Assembly: GCA_963733265.1 (NCBI GenBank) | Contig: CAVTCF010000004.1 | Coordinates: 248,001-312,000 of the forward strand | Length of the DNA stretch: 64,000 nucleotides | Source: PALSA-1006 sp963733265 | GTDB taxonomy: Bacteria; Pseudomonadota; Gammaproteobacteria; Burkholderiales; Gallionellaceae | Reading direction: 5' to 3' | Shown here: positions 44,078 through 52,395 of the stretch, in pieces | How the letters are laid out: every line of letters starts with the position of its first letter | Position numbering within the stretch: position 1 is the first letter of the stretch | Notes under the pieces: model-generated | The model's database searches: none | What the model was told of the DNA's origin: nothing | Seen by the model: only the letters and a program-made list of their open reading frames with translations | Made by a program: the position numbers and the translations under genes

Positions 44078-45484
44078 ATGGCTCCATATAAACCTGAGCA
44101 TAGAGATGGCCCCCGTGTAAATGCGGTGATGCAAACCATTCGCGATCAACTGGCAGCCCGTGTGCTGGTGCCAGGAGAGCGACTGCCCTCCATCAGGCAA
44201 CAAGCCGAGCGTTTGAACGTCGCGAAAAACACCATCGTCGAAGCCTATGATCGCTTGGCTGCCGATGGCGTGATCGCCGCGAAACGCGGCTCGGGCTTTT
44301 ATGTATGCGGGCACCTTCCACCTTTGTCGTTATCGGACGTGGGAGCAACCCGGGATCGCAGCATTGATCCGCTCTGGATTATTCGCCAGTCACTCGAAGC
44401 CGGAGGCGACATGCTCAAGCCAGGCTGCGGTTGGCTTCCAAAATCATGGTTACCGGATGAGGAAATTCGCCGCGCTTTGCGTCGACTTGCAAGAGACCCT
44501 CAATCAGAGTTGCTCGAATATGGGCACCCGTATGGACACTTCGCCTTGCGCGAACAGCTCAGCCGTCGTCTTGGAGAACGCGGAGTCGCGGCATCTGCCC
44601 GCCAGATTATCTTGACTGACTCCGGCACTCAGGCCATCGATCTGATTTGCCGCTTCCTTCTGGAACCGGGCGACACGGTGTTGATTGATGATCCGGGGTA
44701 TTTCAACTTTCAGGCGCTACTGCGCGCGCATCGGGTGCAACTGATCGCCGTGCCCTATACCGAGCAGGGGCCGGATGTGACGGTGATGGCTGAATTACTG
44801 GCCCGGCATAAACCGCGTCTATACATTACCAATTCGGTTTTTCATAATCCGACCGGCGCAGTGCTGTCGCCCATCGTTGCACACCGCGTGCTCAAGCTTG
44901 CCGAGGATCACGATCTGTTAATCGTAGAAGACGATATCTTTGCCGAATTCGCGCAGAACACTTCGCCACTGCTGGCATCATTCGACGGTTTGAACCGAGT
45001 TATCCATGTCAGCAGTTTTTCCAAGGTACTAACGGCTTCGGTGCGCTGCGGCTATATCGCAGTGAGGCAAGACTGGGCGGAACAAATTGTCGATTTGAAA
45101 CTAGCTACCACGCTAAGTAATGGAGGCCTTGGCGCTGAACTGGTTTATTCAATGTTGCGTGAGGGTAGCTATCGCCATCACATCGATGCTCTACGCAATC
45201 AGTTGGCTGATGCCATGGGACGCACGCTGCATCGACTGGAAAAACTCGGCATCGCCCCGTGGATGAAACCGCAGGGTGGCATGTTTCTTTGGGTGCGTTT
45301 GCCGCAAGGGCTAGATTCCGCCAAGGTGTCGCAAGAAGCTTTGCACGAAGGCGTCGTGCTGGCCCCCGGCAACGTATTCAGCCTGAGTCAAACTGCTACG
45401 CCATTTCTGCGTTTCAATGTGGCGCAATGTCAGTCACCGAAGATTTTTGATGTGCTGGAAAAAGCGATGGCTAAAGCCGGATGA
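44078..45484 (+). CDS. MocR/PdxR-type GntR regulator with aminotransferase domain
   Basis: A 468-residue regulator. The N-terminal GntR helix-turn-helix has LPSIRQQAERLNVAKNTIVEAYDRL. The aminotransferase-I-like domain (from about 95) has ILTDSGTQAIDLI, NPTGAVLSP and the PLP lysine in HVSSFSKVLTASVRCGY. It binds PLP as an effector or cofactor. It is divergent from the EamA transporter gene (111 bp between them), a common regulator/target pair. Confidence 0.92.
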   Translation: MAPYKPEHRDGPRVNAVMQTIRDQLAARVLVPGERLPSIRQQAERLNVAKNTIVEAYDRLAADGVIAAKRGSGFYVCGHLPPLSLSDVGATRDRSIDPLWIIRQSLEAGGDMLKPGCGWLPKSWLPDEEIRRALRRLARDPQSELLEYGHPYGHFALREQLSRRLGERGVAASARQIILTDSGTQAIDLICRFLLEPGDTVLIDDPGYFNFQALLRAHRVQLIAVPYTEQGPDVTVMAELLARHKPRLYITNSVFHNPTGAVLSPIVAHRVLKLAEDHDLLIVEDDIFAEFAQNTSPLLASFDGLNRVIHVSSFSKVLTASVRCGYIAVRQDWAEQIVDLKLATTLSNGGLGAELVYSMLREGSYRHHIDALRNQLADAMGRTLHRLEKLGIAPWMKPQGGMFLWVRLPQGLDSAKVSQEALHEGVVLAPGNVFSLSQTATPFLRFNVAQCQSPKIFDVLEKAMAKAG

Positions 45485-45836
45485 GTTTACTTCAAGAGAG
45501 CAGCACGCGAATGTCTGGCAAGTTAAAATTTGACAGCCACAAATGTCTAGCGACATAATTGAACTAAATGCATTCATCATCAAAAACTGCAAATATTTAA
45601 ATTATGATTTTCTTCACAGTCGATTTTCGTCACGCACCAGCGCTTAATGCTCTGGTGTGTACATTCGTCTGCTGCCTGAAGAAATCTAAAAAACAGTCGC
45701 TCATCTGACCGGGGCGCGCTGTCCCGTCAGGTGGGCTGACAGGGCAGTAGGCGTGAAGGTCATTCACTTTGCATTCCCCACTTCTTGTTGCTCTCCTGAC
45801 GGTGACTTTTCGGTCGCTATCAATTTGGAGAAAACA
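45485..45836 (+). promoter_or_regulatory. Gene-free 352-bp leader with two hairpins before a tautomerase gene
   Basis: No gene supported. The hairpin at 45634-45662 has ACGCACCAG pairing with CTGGTGTGT (one wobble). A second at 45719-45748 pairs CTGTCCCGTCAG with CTGACAGGGCAG (two wobbles). The upstream CTGACC-GG block near 45706 can pair with CCCGTCAG instead, so alternative folds exist, as in attenuators or riboswitches. No known riboswitch consensus was recognised. Confidence 0.4.
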
Positions 45837-46232
45837 ATGCCTAGCGTGTTAATTGAAGTGCGTCGTCAATATACTCAAGATCAGGAAATAGCCCTTATGG
45901 AAGCTGTGCACATGGCGTTGCGCGAAGCTTTCAAGATCGTCCCTGAAGACAAAAACGTTCGTCTGCTTGTACACGAACCCCATCGCTTTGCTTTCCCGCC
46001 TATGCGCAAAAAGCCGGATTTTTACACTCATATCAGTATCGATGCATTTGCTGGTCGTTCTCTTCAGGCAAAAAGAAATTTGTACAAGGAAATTGTCAGC
46101 AGGCTTGAGCCTTTTGGTATTCCCAAGGATCACGTAAAAATTCTTGTTCGTGAAATCGCCAGGGAAAATTGGGGAATACGCGGTGGACAAGCGGGCTGTG
46201 ATGTCGAGTTGGGATTCAAGATTGACGTCTAA
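45837..46232 (+). CDS. Tautomerase-superfamily protein
   Basis: About 131 residues. The start at 45837 is chosen because it places the catalytic Pro directly after Met (MPSVLIEVRRQYT) and has a TTGGAG ribosome site. The C-terminal end has ENWGIRGGQAGCDVELGF, similar to the WG(I/V)GG region of 4-oxalocrotonate tautomerase relatives. It is longer than the 62-residue enzymes. Reaction unknown. It is followed by hairpins and an SDR gene. Confidence 0.8.
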   Translation: MPSVLIEVRRQYTQDQEIALMEAVHMALREAFKIVPEDKNVRLLVHEPHRFAFPPMRKKPDFYTHISIDAFAGRSLQAKRNLYKEIVSRLEPFGIPKDHVKILVREIARENWGIRGGQAGCDVELGFKIDV

Positions 46233-46240
46233 TCCGTATT

Positions 46241-46281
46241 CAGCCCGATTTTAGATTGGGCTGGCAGGTGCGTCTGCACCT
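46241..46281 (+). terminator. Two hairpins after the tautomerase gene
   Basis: CAGCCC (46241-46246) pairs with GGGCTG (46258-46263), and AGGTGC (46266-46271) pairs with GCACCT (46276-46281). There is no long T-run; probable transcript end or processing site. Confidence 0.5.
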
Positions 46282-46323
46282 CACCTAAACGCAAAATACT
46301 ACATACTTCATAGGGAAAAAGAA

Positions 46324-47013
46324 ATGAAAGCAATTATTACTGGCGGCAACCGGGGAATTGGCCTCGAAATATCAAAGATGCTCGTATCGAGAGGATTTGA
46401 AGTTCACATCCTGTCCAGATCGGGAATAGAATCTCCGCAGAAAGGAATAGTCTCTTGGACGACGGATGTCTCAGATCATGAAAAGGTAATCCAGATCGTT
46501 GACAACAAGATAGGTCTTGTTGACGTGTTAATCAATAACGCAGGCATCATGAATACAAAAACGGCAAGCAATTACAGCCAAGAGGAGATTCTTCACATCC
46601 TCAACGTAAACCTGATTGCTTCGGTGCAACTTAGCGTTCGATTGGCCGAACAAATGGCCAACAATGGCGGCGGCAGAATTGTTAGCATGGGCTCAATCGC
46701 TGGCGAAATCGGTCATCCCGACATTTGGTATGGCATTTCAAAAGCGGGGATTGTGAATGCTATGCGCTCACTAGCGAGATCCTTCGGCTCAAAAGGGGTG
46801 GTTGCTAATTCGGTGGCCCCCGGCCCAGTTGAAACGAAAATGATGAAGAGTATTCCTCAAGACAGAAAGGACCGCTTGAAGGCCGCGACGATCAGTCAGC
46901 GATTCTGCTCTGCTGAAGAGGTGGCAAAAGTGGTTTTCTGGCTCGCGACCGATGCACCGGCATATATCAACGGTGAAGTGATTGACATGAACAATGGCAC
47001 TAACTATCGTTAA
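46324..47013 (+). CDS. Short-chain dehydrogenase/reductase (SDR)
   Basis: A 229-residue classical SDR: cofactor motif ITGGNRGIGLEI, NNAGI, catalytic Ser in SMGSIAGE and the YGISK pair, then VAPGPVETKM. It is FabG-like in length and pattern, but the substrate is not decidable. It ends in a strong terminator. Confidence 0.92.
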   Translation: MKAIITGGNRGIGLEISKMLVSRGFEVHILSRSGIESPQKGIVSWTTDVSDHEKVIQIVDNKIGLVDVLINNAGIMNTKTASNYSQEEILHILNVNLIASVQLSVRLAEQMANNGGGRIVSMGSIAGEIGHPDIWYGISKAGIVNAMRSLARSFGSKGVVANSVAPGPVETKMMKSIPQDRKDRLKAATISQRFCSAEEVAKVVFWLATDAPAYINGEVIDMNNGTNYR

Positions 47014-47032
47014 AAAAACCGTCTCATTGCCC

Positions 47033-47066
47033 CACGGGCCAGCGCAAATAGCTGTGCTGGCCCGTG
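47033..47066 (+). terminator. Hairpin terminator after the SDR gene
   Basis: CACGGGCCAGCGCA (47033-47046) pairs with TGTGCTGGCCCGTG (47053-47066), a 14-bp stem with one wobble and a six-base loop, followed by AACTTTTCC. Confidence 0.8.
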
Positions 47067-47148
47067 AACTTTTCCTAAGAAAGTGAGAAATTTTGATGTG
47101 CCTATCTTGGTTATGACAATCCGTATCCCCTTCGACGGCGTCTGAATT

Positions 47149-47661
47149 CTAATGCAGCAGCCGTGAGCACGCTGATTGCAAGAGGGCCCTAGAATAGAGG
47201 CGATGAAAACCTGAAAGTATATGAAATGCTATGCCGATAGAGGCTCGACCGGATGCTCGATCAATTTTAGGGATAACGGCAGAACCAAAATGCAGGCGTG
47301 TGGTGGATGAATCGACATCTTTGGTGACTACGCTCATTAACCATGATCTTGTTCTTCCCAGAAAATCACAGAGGAGTAGTTGATCTGAAGTTCTTCCCTC
47401 GACGCTCCATGCGGCGAAACTTTTGGTCTCACCGACAGCAAGAAGCTTTGCTTGCGCATCTGTAGACGGCTTTTTTGCAAGAAACGATAAGATACGCCTT
47501 TCAACTTTAAATAGACTGGTGGTGTAGAAGGCTTCCACATACTCGGCTTGCGACACAGCATGAGGAATATCGATGAAGTGGCAGTCTGTGAAAGCACCTT
47601 CTTGCTTATACTTGTCGAGAAGCGATTCCAGTGGCAGTTCGCTAGATTGAATGACGTTCAT
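47149..47661 (-). CDS. DUF2867-like protein
   Basis: A 170-residue soluble protein with ribosome site AAGGAG. Features consistent with the DUF2867/SRPBCC-like fold: FTDCHFIDIPHAVS near the start, FAAWSVEGRTSDQLLLCDFLGRTRSWLMS in the middle and HFGSAVIPKI. The assignment is tentative. Single minus-strand gene between spacer repeats. Confidence 0.55.
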   Translation of the reverse strand: MNVIQSSELPLESLLDKYKQEGAFTDCHFIDIPHAVSQAEYVEAFYTTSLFKVERRILSFLAKKPSTDAQAKLLAVGETKSFAAWSVEGRTSDQLLLCDFLGRTRSWLMSVVTKDVDSSTTRLHFGSAVIPKIDRASGRASIGIAFHILSGFHRLYSRALLQSACSRLLH

Positions 47662-47713
47662 GCGGCTCCTTTACCTGTTTTGGAGAAAGAAATATCAATC
47701 AGACTCGTTATTA

Positions 47714-47774
47714 ATTCTATTTCAGACTTCCCTATAACGGCCATTGGTCAATGACGGTTCGTGGCCGACAAGAC
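47714..47774. repeat. Fragment related to the dispersed non-coding repeat
   Basis: Contains ATTCTATTTCAGA (47714-47726) and TGGCCGACAAGAC (47762-47774), 48 bases apart but in the opposite order to copies at 37416 and 55034. Probably a rearranged relative. Confidence 0.35.
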
Positions 47775-47918
47775 TCAATCACGTGCCGAATCATCCTATG
47801 ACTCTTCCTGAGTGGCAAGCTGCCGGTGAAAATATTATATCCCAAGCAAGCTGAAACGATTTTTCACTACCCCAAAGCGGAACTGGCGTTAGTTCCGCTA
47901 TCGAGACTCTTCGGAACT

Positions 47919-48170
47919 TCATTCCACTTCTTTTGTAGACTTTTTAAGCACAATCTTTTCAATAATAAAATTGCCCACCAGAAGCAACAGTAAACAGCCA
48001 AGACCAGTAAATACCTGTGTCGAACCGCCATCAAGAATTACACCAGCGTACGCAGAATAGACAAAAAATATTATCCCTCCCATCAAGGCAAATGACGAAC
48101 ACATCTTAACGAATTGAGCAGTGTCACGATCAATTGATGAAGGTTGATTGGGGTTCTGATTTTGTTCCAT
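47919..48170 (-). CDS. Small membrane protein (83 aa)
   Basis: Two hydrophobic segments (FALMGGIIFFVYSAYAGVIL and VFTGLGCLLLLLVGNFIIEKIV) and polar ends. Of unknown function. It sits 29 bp downstream of the IHF-like gene on the same strand and may share its transcript. Confidence 0.6.
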   Translation of the reverse strand: MEQNQNPNQPSSIDRDTAQFVKMCSSFALMGGIIFFVYSAYAGVILDGGSTQVFTGLGCLLLLLVGNFIIEKIVLKKSTKEVE

Positions 48171-48199
48171 ATATGGCGATAACAGAATGATTCCAAAAA

Positions 48200-48490
48200 T
48201 TATCTCATTATTGATGCATTTACTCTGGCACGAAGCCCTCTGCCTGTCTTGAAATGTGGAACGTATTTGGCGGGCACCATCACAGTCTCGCCAGTCTTTG
48301 GATTTCGACCTTTGCGGGGAGGACGATGATTCAAGCCAAAGCTACCGAAATCTCGAATGACAACATTCCCTCCCTCAGAAAGAACATTGGACATGGCATC
48401 TAATATTAACCTCACGCCAAGTTCAGCATCTTTGGGTTGGAGATAAGAAAAATGAGTGGCAATACGTTCAATCAGGTTAGCGCGTGTCAT
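48200..48490 (-). CDS. HU/IHF-family DNA-binding protein (IHF-beta-like)
   Basis: A 96-residue protein with the family fold. The beta arm RPPRKGRNPKTGETV carries the intercalating Pro region, preceded by FGSFGLNHR and followed by YVPHFKTGRGLR, the IHF-beta style end. It bends DNA. It lies among HDOD and small-protein genes in the accessory region, so it is probably an extra paralogue rather than the housekeeping copy, which cannot be proven here. Confidence 0.88.
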   Translation of the reverse strand: MTRANLIERIATHFSYLQPKDAELGVRLILDAMSNVLSEGGNVVIRDFGSFGLNHRPPRKGRNPKTGETVMVPAKYVPHFKTGRGLRARVNASIMR

Positions 48491-48567
48491 TTTTCAGATT
48501 GAATATTCGCAAATAATTTTACACAAAGAAAAATAAGTCAATTTTCAACTTCGATGGGATCGCGAAT

Positions 48568-48750
48568 TTAAGTATCAATAATTTTTGTGCGAACATCCTT
48601 TGCTTCATCAAAACAATCATGGCGCCAACAGCATCCCTTGTCTGGGCATTCATTGCTGACTTTGGTTGCGAAACAAACTGTATGCCCATCTGCCTCCTGC
48701 ATCTTTCGAATAAGTTGGGCTTGCAAACTAAATACTGATTTTTCATCCAT
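48568..48750 (-). CDS. Small cysteine-rich protein (60 aa)
   Basis: The start at 48750 (MDEKSVFSLQ) has AAGGAAGG upstream. The C-terminal half has four Cys and two His-type ligands: HTVCFATKVSNECPDKGCCWRHDCFDEAKD, suggesting a zinc or iron-sulfur site. The longer overlapping frame on the same strand is A/T-biased and lacks such pattern. It lies just downstream of the HDOD gene on the same strand. Confidence 0.55.
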   Translation of the reverse strand: MDEKSVFSLQAQLIRKMQEADGHTVCFATKVSNECPDKGCCWRHDCFDEAKDVRTKIIDT

Positions 48751-48780
48751 ACGATCCAACCTTCCTTCATCAAGAATTTG

Positions 48781-49617
48781 CTATACATCAAGCATACTTC
48801 TTGCGTTAGCGATGTCATTTTCAAATCTCTCGAAAAACTCTTGATAAACCTGAACTCCAAGTCCAAGTCTTTGGACGGCGGAAATATGTTCCCAGTTAAT
48901 CGATTTTGCTGTCGCCCTGTTTAACAAGTTCGCCACAGTGACTACATCAGCATAACTTGATTGGAGACTGTCACTCTGGATTTGAAGATTTTCGTGTGCA
49001 ATTGGAATCTCTATCAATTCCGATGGAAATCCCCATTCGCGCAGCATTTTTTCACTGACATTAGCACTGCAACGCCTAACAATTGAAGACAATTCATTTT
49101 CATCAATATTAGGAAGCATTTTCGCAGCAGCAATGCACAGAGGAAGCGTTCCAATATCATGAACCAATCCAGCTAGCATTCCTTGATCTTGGTTGAGATG
49201 CTTTTGACTTTTAGCCAACAAATAGCTGAATGCTGCCACTTCCCTGCTATGCACCCAAAAGTTTGATATAAACTTCCTAACGGAAGGATTGTTGGTAGTG
49301 GCAGACAAGCTATTCATTGAAGCTGCAACGACTAGATTCCGCAACCCTTTGAAGCCGACTCGGGTAATGGCTGACTTTACATTATCAACCTTTGGTTTGC
49401 CGGTATAAATTGCACTGTTAGCACTCTTGAATAACTTCGCAACAAAAGTGGGATCACTTGCAACAGCAGTTACGATTTGATCTGTAGAAACATTTATGTC
49501 ATCCAGCATGCGCTGGATTTTTAATGCCCAGTTCGGCATGGGAGGCAACTTCAATGTGCCATTTTCAATATCAGCGTAAAGCGTTTCAATGCCACAGGCA
49601 GGTTTTAATTGGCTCAT
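48781..49617 (-). CDS. HDOD-domain protein
   Basis: A 278-residue HDOD protein: LPPMPNWALKIQRMLDD, SDPTFVAKLFKSANSAIYTG, AITRVGFKGLRNLVVA, GLVHDIGTLPL. It differs clearly from the HDOD protein in the che cluster. The active HD dyad is only partly kept, as usual. Signalling role unknown. It leads a minus-strand group with the Cys-rich protein and the IHF-like gene. Confidence 0.88.
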   Translation of the reverse strand: MSQLKPACGIETLYADIENGTLKLPPMPNWALKIQRMLDDINVSTDQIVTAVASDPTFVAKLFKSANSAIYTGKPKVDNVKSAITRVGFKGLRNLVVAASMNSLSATTNNPSVRKFISNFWVHSREVAAFSYLLAKSQKHLNQDQGMLAGLVHDIGTLPLCIAAAKMLPNIDENELSSIVRRCSANVSEKMLREWGFPSELIEIPIAHENLQIQSDSLQSSYADVVTVANLLNRATAKSINWEHISAVQRLGLGVQVYQEFFERFENDIANARSMLDV

Positions 49618-49903
49618 AATGATTCAATACGGGTGAAGAAATTTAGAACTGGAATTTGGTATATCGGACATGGGTTAATGACAATGAGACTAACAGGAAA
49701 CACTTAACTCGTCAGCAGTTCCGTAAAGGGCACGATCCCGAACTCCATGTAATCAAATAGTACGCCATAAAGCCGCCGTTCGCCACTGGCTGAATTTGGC
49801 CGATAGCACTAGTCTGCCATTCTACATCTTGAAAGTCTCTTCCCAAATCAACAGCGGTCATTTTGGAGAAGGCCAAAGAAGCATTATAGGTTGAAGTAAT
49901 AAA
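49618..49903. other. Spacer with degenerate repeat
   Basis: About 286 bp with no gene. It contains TGGCCGATAGCAC (49797-49809), also present at 36312-36324, and CAGCGGTCATTTTGG near 49852. These look like diverged pieces of the dispersed non-coding element of this region. Confidence 0.35.
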
Positions 49904-50107
49904 TCAACTACCGCAAAGACGACGTACCGTCACTGATTCTCCACCTATGCCCCAGTTGTCTGTTTGAACTTCATCAATAACCACGACAGTCGTTTGAGGA
50001 TTTTTCCCAAGTACGTCTGCTAACAATTGGGTTACACCAGAAATTAACATTGCCTTCTTTTCCGGAGTGACACCCTCTGGTGTAATTTTAATATTTACAT
50101 ACGGCAT
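49904..50107 (-). CDS. 4-oxalocrotonate tautomerase family protein
   Basis: About 67 residues. The start at 50107 gives the catalytic Pro after Met (MPYVNIKITPEGVT) and has an AAGGA ribosome site. C-terminal DEVQTDNWGIGGESV is typical of the family. Likely acts on a small enol/keto substrate. It is last in the operon of SnoaL-like, MBL and membrane proteins. Confidence 0.88.
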   Translation of the reverse strand: MPYVNIKITPEGVTPEKKAMLISGVTQLLADVLGKNPQTTVVVIDEVQTDNWGIGGESVTVRRLCGS

Positions 50108-50137
50108 GATTTTTATCCTTAATGAACTCTTAGCCAA

Positions 50138-50629
50138 TTATCCACGGACTGCAGCTTGATAATCAGCCAATAGCTGAGCGTCGTCAATAGAGCCATGATG
50201 GTGAATTTGTTTCCAACCAATATCCGTGCCAAGCCATTGCACAATTCGGCTAGTCCGTATCGATAGCGAAACTGTTTTCCATCCTTTGGTGAATTCGCCC
50301 GTTTCACGTCCCGCAAAAACAATCATTGCGTCACTCTGAAACTCCACAATATCGTCTAACTCAACCCATACACTTGCATGTCCGGTAAAAATATTCCTAT
50401 ACAGATTTGAGATTGGTTCATAACCCCGCAGTATTCCACCAAGGGGATTGTTGAGTTGAATCAATTCATGGTTCGCCCACACTTGGGCGAACACTTCCAT
50501 ATCTCGTTGGTTAAAGGCGTAATAAAATGATTCAACCAAAGCACGTGCCCCGTTAATTCCTTGATCATGAGCCTGAGTAATTTTGTTTTGTGCATCTCTT
50601 CCATATTTTTTGTCTGAATGAATGATCAT
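50138..50629 (-). CDS. SnoaL/NTF2-like protein
   Basis: A 163-residue protein with NTF2-fold features: ARALVESFYYAFNQRDMEVFAQVW, GYEPISNLYRNIFTG, WKQIHHHGSIDD. Such proteins are small-molecule enzymes or ligand binders. The ribosome site is AAGGA. It is 30 bp upstream of the tautomerase gene in the same operon. Confidence 0.8.
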   Translation of the reverse strand: MIIHSDKKYGRDAQNKITQAHDQGINGARALVESFYYAFNQRDMEVFAQVWANHELIQLNNPLGGILRGYEPISNLYRNIFTGHASVWVELDDIVEFQSDAMIVFAGRETGEFTKGWKTVSLSIRTSRIVQWLGTDIGWKQIHHHGSIDDAQLLADYQAAVRG

Positions 50630-50664
50630 GTTAATCCTTATTAAATACTTGCTAAGTGTAATCC

Positions 50665-51600
50665 TCAGTAACCCAAGCCCTCGCCGACAAGGTCACGAAC
50701 AATATTCAGAACGAACATTTCATTGAAGCCGTGCCACTGTCCATACTTGTTCCTCATAGGATAGTAAACCGCATCAAAATATCTGCCCATCTGATCTTCG
50801 CGAACGCCCATTGAACCATTTTTCAGTATAGCCTCACGTGCAAGGTGACGCCCGTCTTCCATCATGTCGCGCCAATCCACTAGATCTTGTTTGACGCCAT
50901 ACCCAAAGTGCGAAGGAATAAAGGTATCGAAGTCAATTGCAATCACACGGTTCATGGCAGCCAAGTATCCCGGCGCATACCGATCAGGAACGCCGTCCGG
51001 TGCCATGGTTTTCACAAGCCCCAGATCGGCCGTAAACACTAAACGTTCGGATGGAATATGGAATGCGAAAAGCGTATCGGTATGAGAAAGCCCCAGGTCA
51101 AGCGCTCTTATTTCTACGCCACCAATGTTCAGAACCGTATCACCTGATATGTATCGTGTAGGTGTGAGCACGCCATCGTGATTGATCGCCTTCCAATACA
51201 CTTGGCATTTTTCATGCGCTATGACATTCTCCGGATCAAGTACCGATCCACCACGAGTATGGTCAAGATGGTAGTGGGAATAGATTAACGTATTGACCTT
51301 CTTGCCCGGGAATTTTTGGTCCAACTCCTTTTTGAGTGCGGTGGTCATTTCCTGATTCATGGGGTCAATCACAACCAAGCCAGCTTCCGTATCAATTACA
51401 AGATTTCGGTACCAGTTCCATCTAAAGGTGTACACATTTTTTCCTACCTTATCGAATTGCGTTCCATCAATACCGGTTCCATGGAAATACGGATCAACTG
51501 TTCCCATCACCGTTTTGAGTACGAATGGTTTTGGACTGCACCCAGCTACCGAGACTCCGATGATTGCTGCGATTGCTAATACAATAACTTTCTTGTTCAT
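50665..51600 (-). CDS. Metallo-beta-lactamase-fold hydrolase, lipoprotein
   Basis: About 311 residues from the ATG at 51600 (MNKKVIVLAIAAIIG...), chosen because AAAGGAA lies just upstream and a lipobox signal (GVSVAGC) follows. The zinc motif H-x-H-x-D-H is in YSHYHLDHTRGGS; further ligands are likely in GLSHTDTLFAFHIPSERLVFTADLG. It is exported and lipid-anchored, so it acts in the envelope. The substrate is unknown; relatives include alkylsulfatase-like and lactonase enzymes. Confidence 0.85.
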   Translation of the reverse strand: MNKKVIVLAIAAIIGVSVAGCSPKPFVLKTVMGTVDPYFHGTGIDGTQFDKVGKNVYTFRWNWYRNLVIDTEAGLVVIDPMNQEMTTALKKELDQKFPGKKVNTLIYSHYHLDHTRGGSVLDPENVIAHEKCQVYWKAINHDGVLTPTRYISGDTVLNIGGVEIRALDLGLSHTDTLFAFHIPSERLVFTADLGLVKTMAPDGVPDRYAPGYLAAMNRVIAIDFDTFIPSHFGYGVKQDLVDWRDMMEDGRHLAREAILKNGSMGVREDQMGRYFDAVYYPMRNKYGQWHGFNEMFVLNIVRDLVGEGLGY

Positions 51601-51631
51601 GATCAATTCCTTTGCATGTCGGTAGAGTGAA

Positions 51632-52330
51632 TTAACTGTTTTGTAAAGTGAAGGATGTCGCATTGGGTGCATCTTCTTCGCTTCGAAGAAGCTTCCAGAT
51701 CGACACCAAGTGAAACCACAGCCACAGTGGAGCAGGCAGAAATACGGCATACATCATGCTGTGATGAGGGCCGATTTGAGGTAGAAGGATGAGTGCAAGC
51801 GAACTTGCAACAATGAGAATATCGGCGAGACCAAAGATGTTTGCAAACCATGCCCGACGTCTGCCTTGGACACCCGTTGCAACGGAGAATGCAGCAATGA
51901 GGCCGAAGAAGCCTGCGCCAATATGCGTATAGCCATCAATGATGCCGAATCCTTGTGGCAACACGCCAATACTGGCTTGCATCAGAAAGGTCGCCCCGAA
52001 GAAGACGCGTATGCCCTGAAGCAGCAGAAGCTGACGTTGATCCAGACTCAACAATAAGTTTCTAATTGAGGGGATAAGAAACAACATAGCCCCAACCAAT
52101 CCCACACCAGCAAATATAACCATCAAAAAGCTAATCCCTGTAATATCCTTAGGAAATAGGCTTTCCGTTGACAGTCCATAATTTAGCAAGCCAAGCCACG
52201 CCAACATCCCTGCAGCGATACCAACTCCAATCCTGCCAATTGGTTTAAGAACCGAGAGCGCCCACAGCGTGTAAATAATCATGAGCACGTCTAAACCAAT
52301 CATGGTCCAGGCAGATGAAATGTTCGACAT
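51632..52330 (-). CDS. Multi-pass membrane protein
   Basis: A 232-residue protein with about seven hydrophobic segments (MIGLDVLMIIYTLWAL, then AGMLAWLGLLNYGL and several more). AAGGAG ribosome site. No family confidently recognised. It leads the operon MBL-SnoaL-tautomerase and diverges from an AraC-type regulator gene across 65 bp. Confidence 0.7.
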   Translation of the reverse strand: MSNISSAWTMIGLDVLMIIYTLWALSVLKPIGRIGVGIAAGMLAWLGLLNYGLSTESLFPKDITGISFLMVIFAGVGLVGAMLFLIPSIRNLLLSLDQRQLLLLQGIRVFFGATFLMQASIGVLPQGFGIIDGYTHIGAGFFGLIAAFSVATGVQGRRRAWFANIFGLADILIVASSLALILLPQIGPHHSMMYAVFLPAPLWLWFHLVSIWKLLRSEEDAPNATSFTLQNS

Positions 52331-52395
52331 TGTTTTTAACTCCTTGAGTGTTATGATGACGGTGTGCAGAATAAGACCTTAGCGGAGTTGTCTCA

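Noticed and set aside
46241..46281. tRNA-like folding in the hairpins after the tautomerase gene
   Set aside because: There is no acceptor stem, anticodon arm or T-loop; it is only two simple stem-loops.
48519..48866. 115-residue minus-strand frame overlapping the HDOD gene end and the Cys-rich gene
   Set aside because: Composition is unlike a protein, it overlaps a well-supported HDOD gene, and the alternative 60-residue frame has a ribosome site and a Cys motif.
50108..50137. Upstream start for the small tautomerase
   Set aside because: It would remove the Pro after Met, which is the catalytic residue; the ATG at 50107 also has the ribosome site.
51601..51750. Upstream start for the MBL-fold protein
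   Set aside because: It would overlap the membrane-protein gene by 119 bp and bury the lipoprotein signal that begins at 51600.
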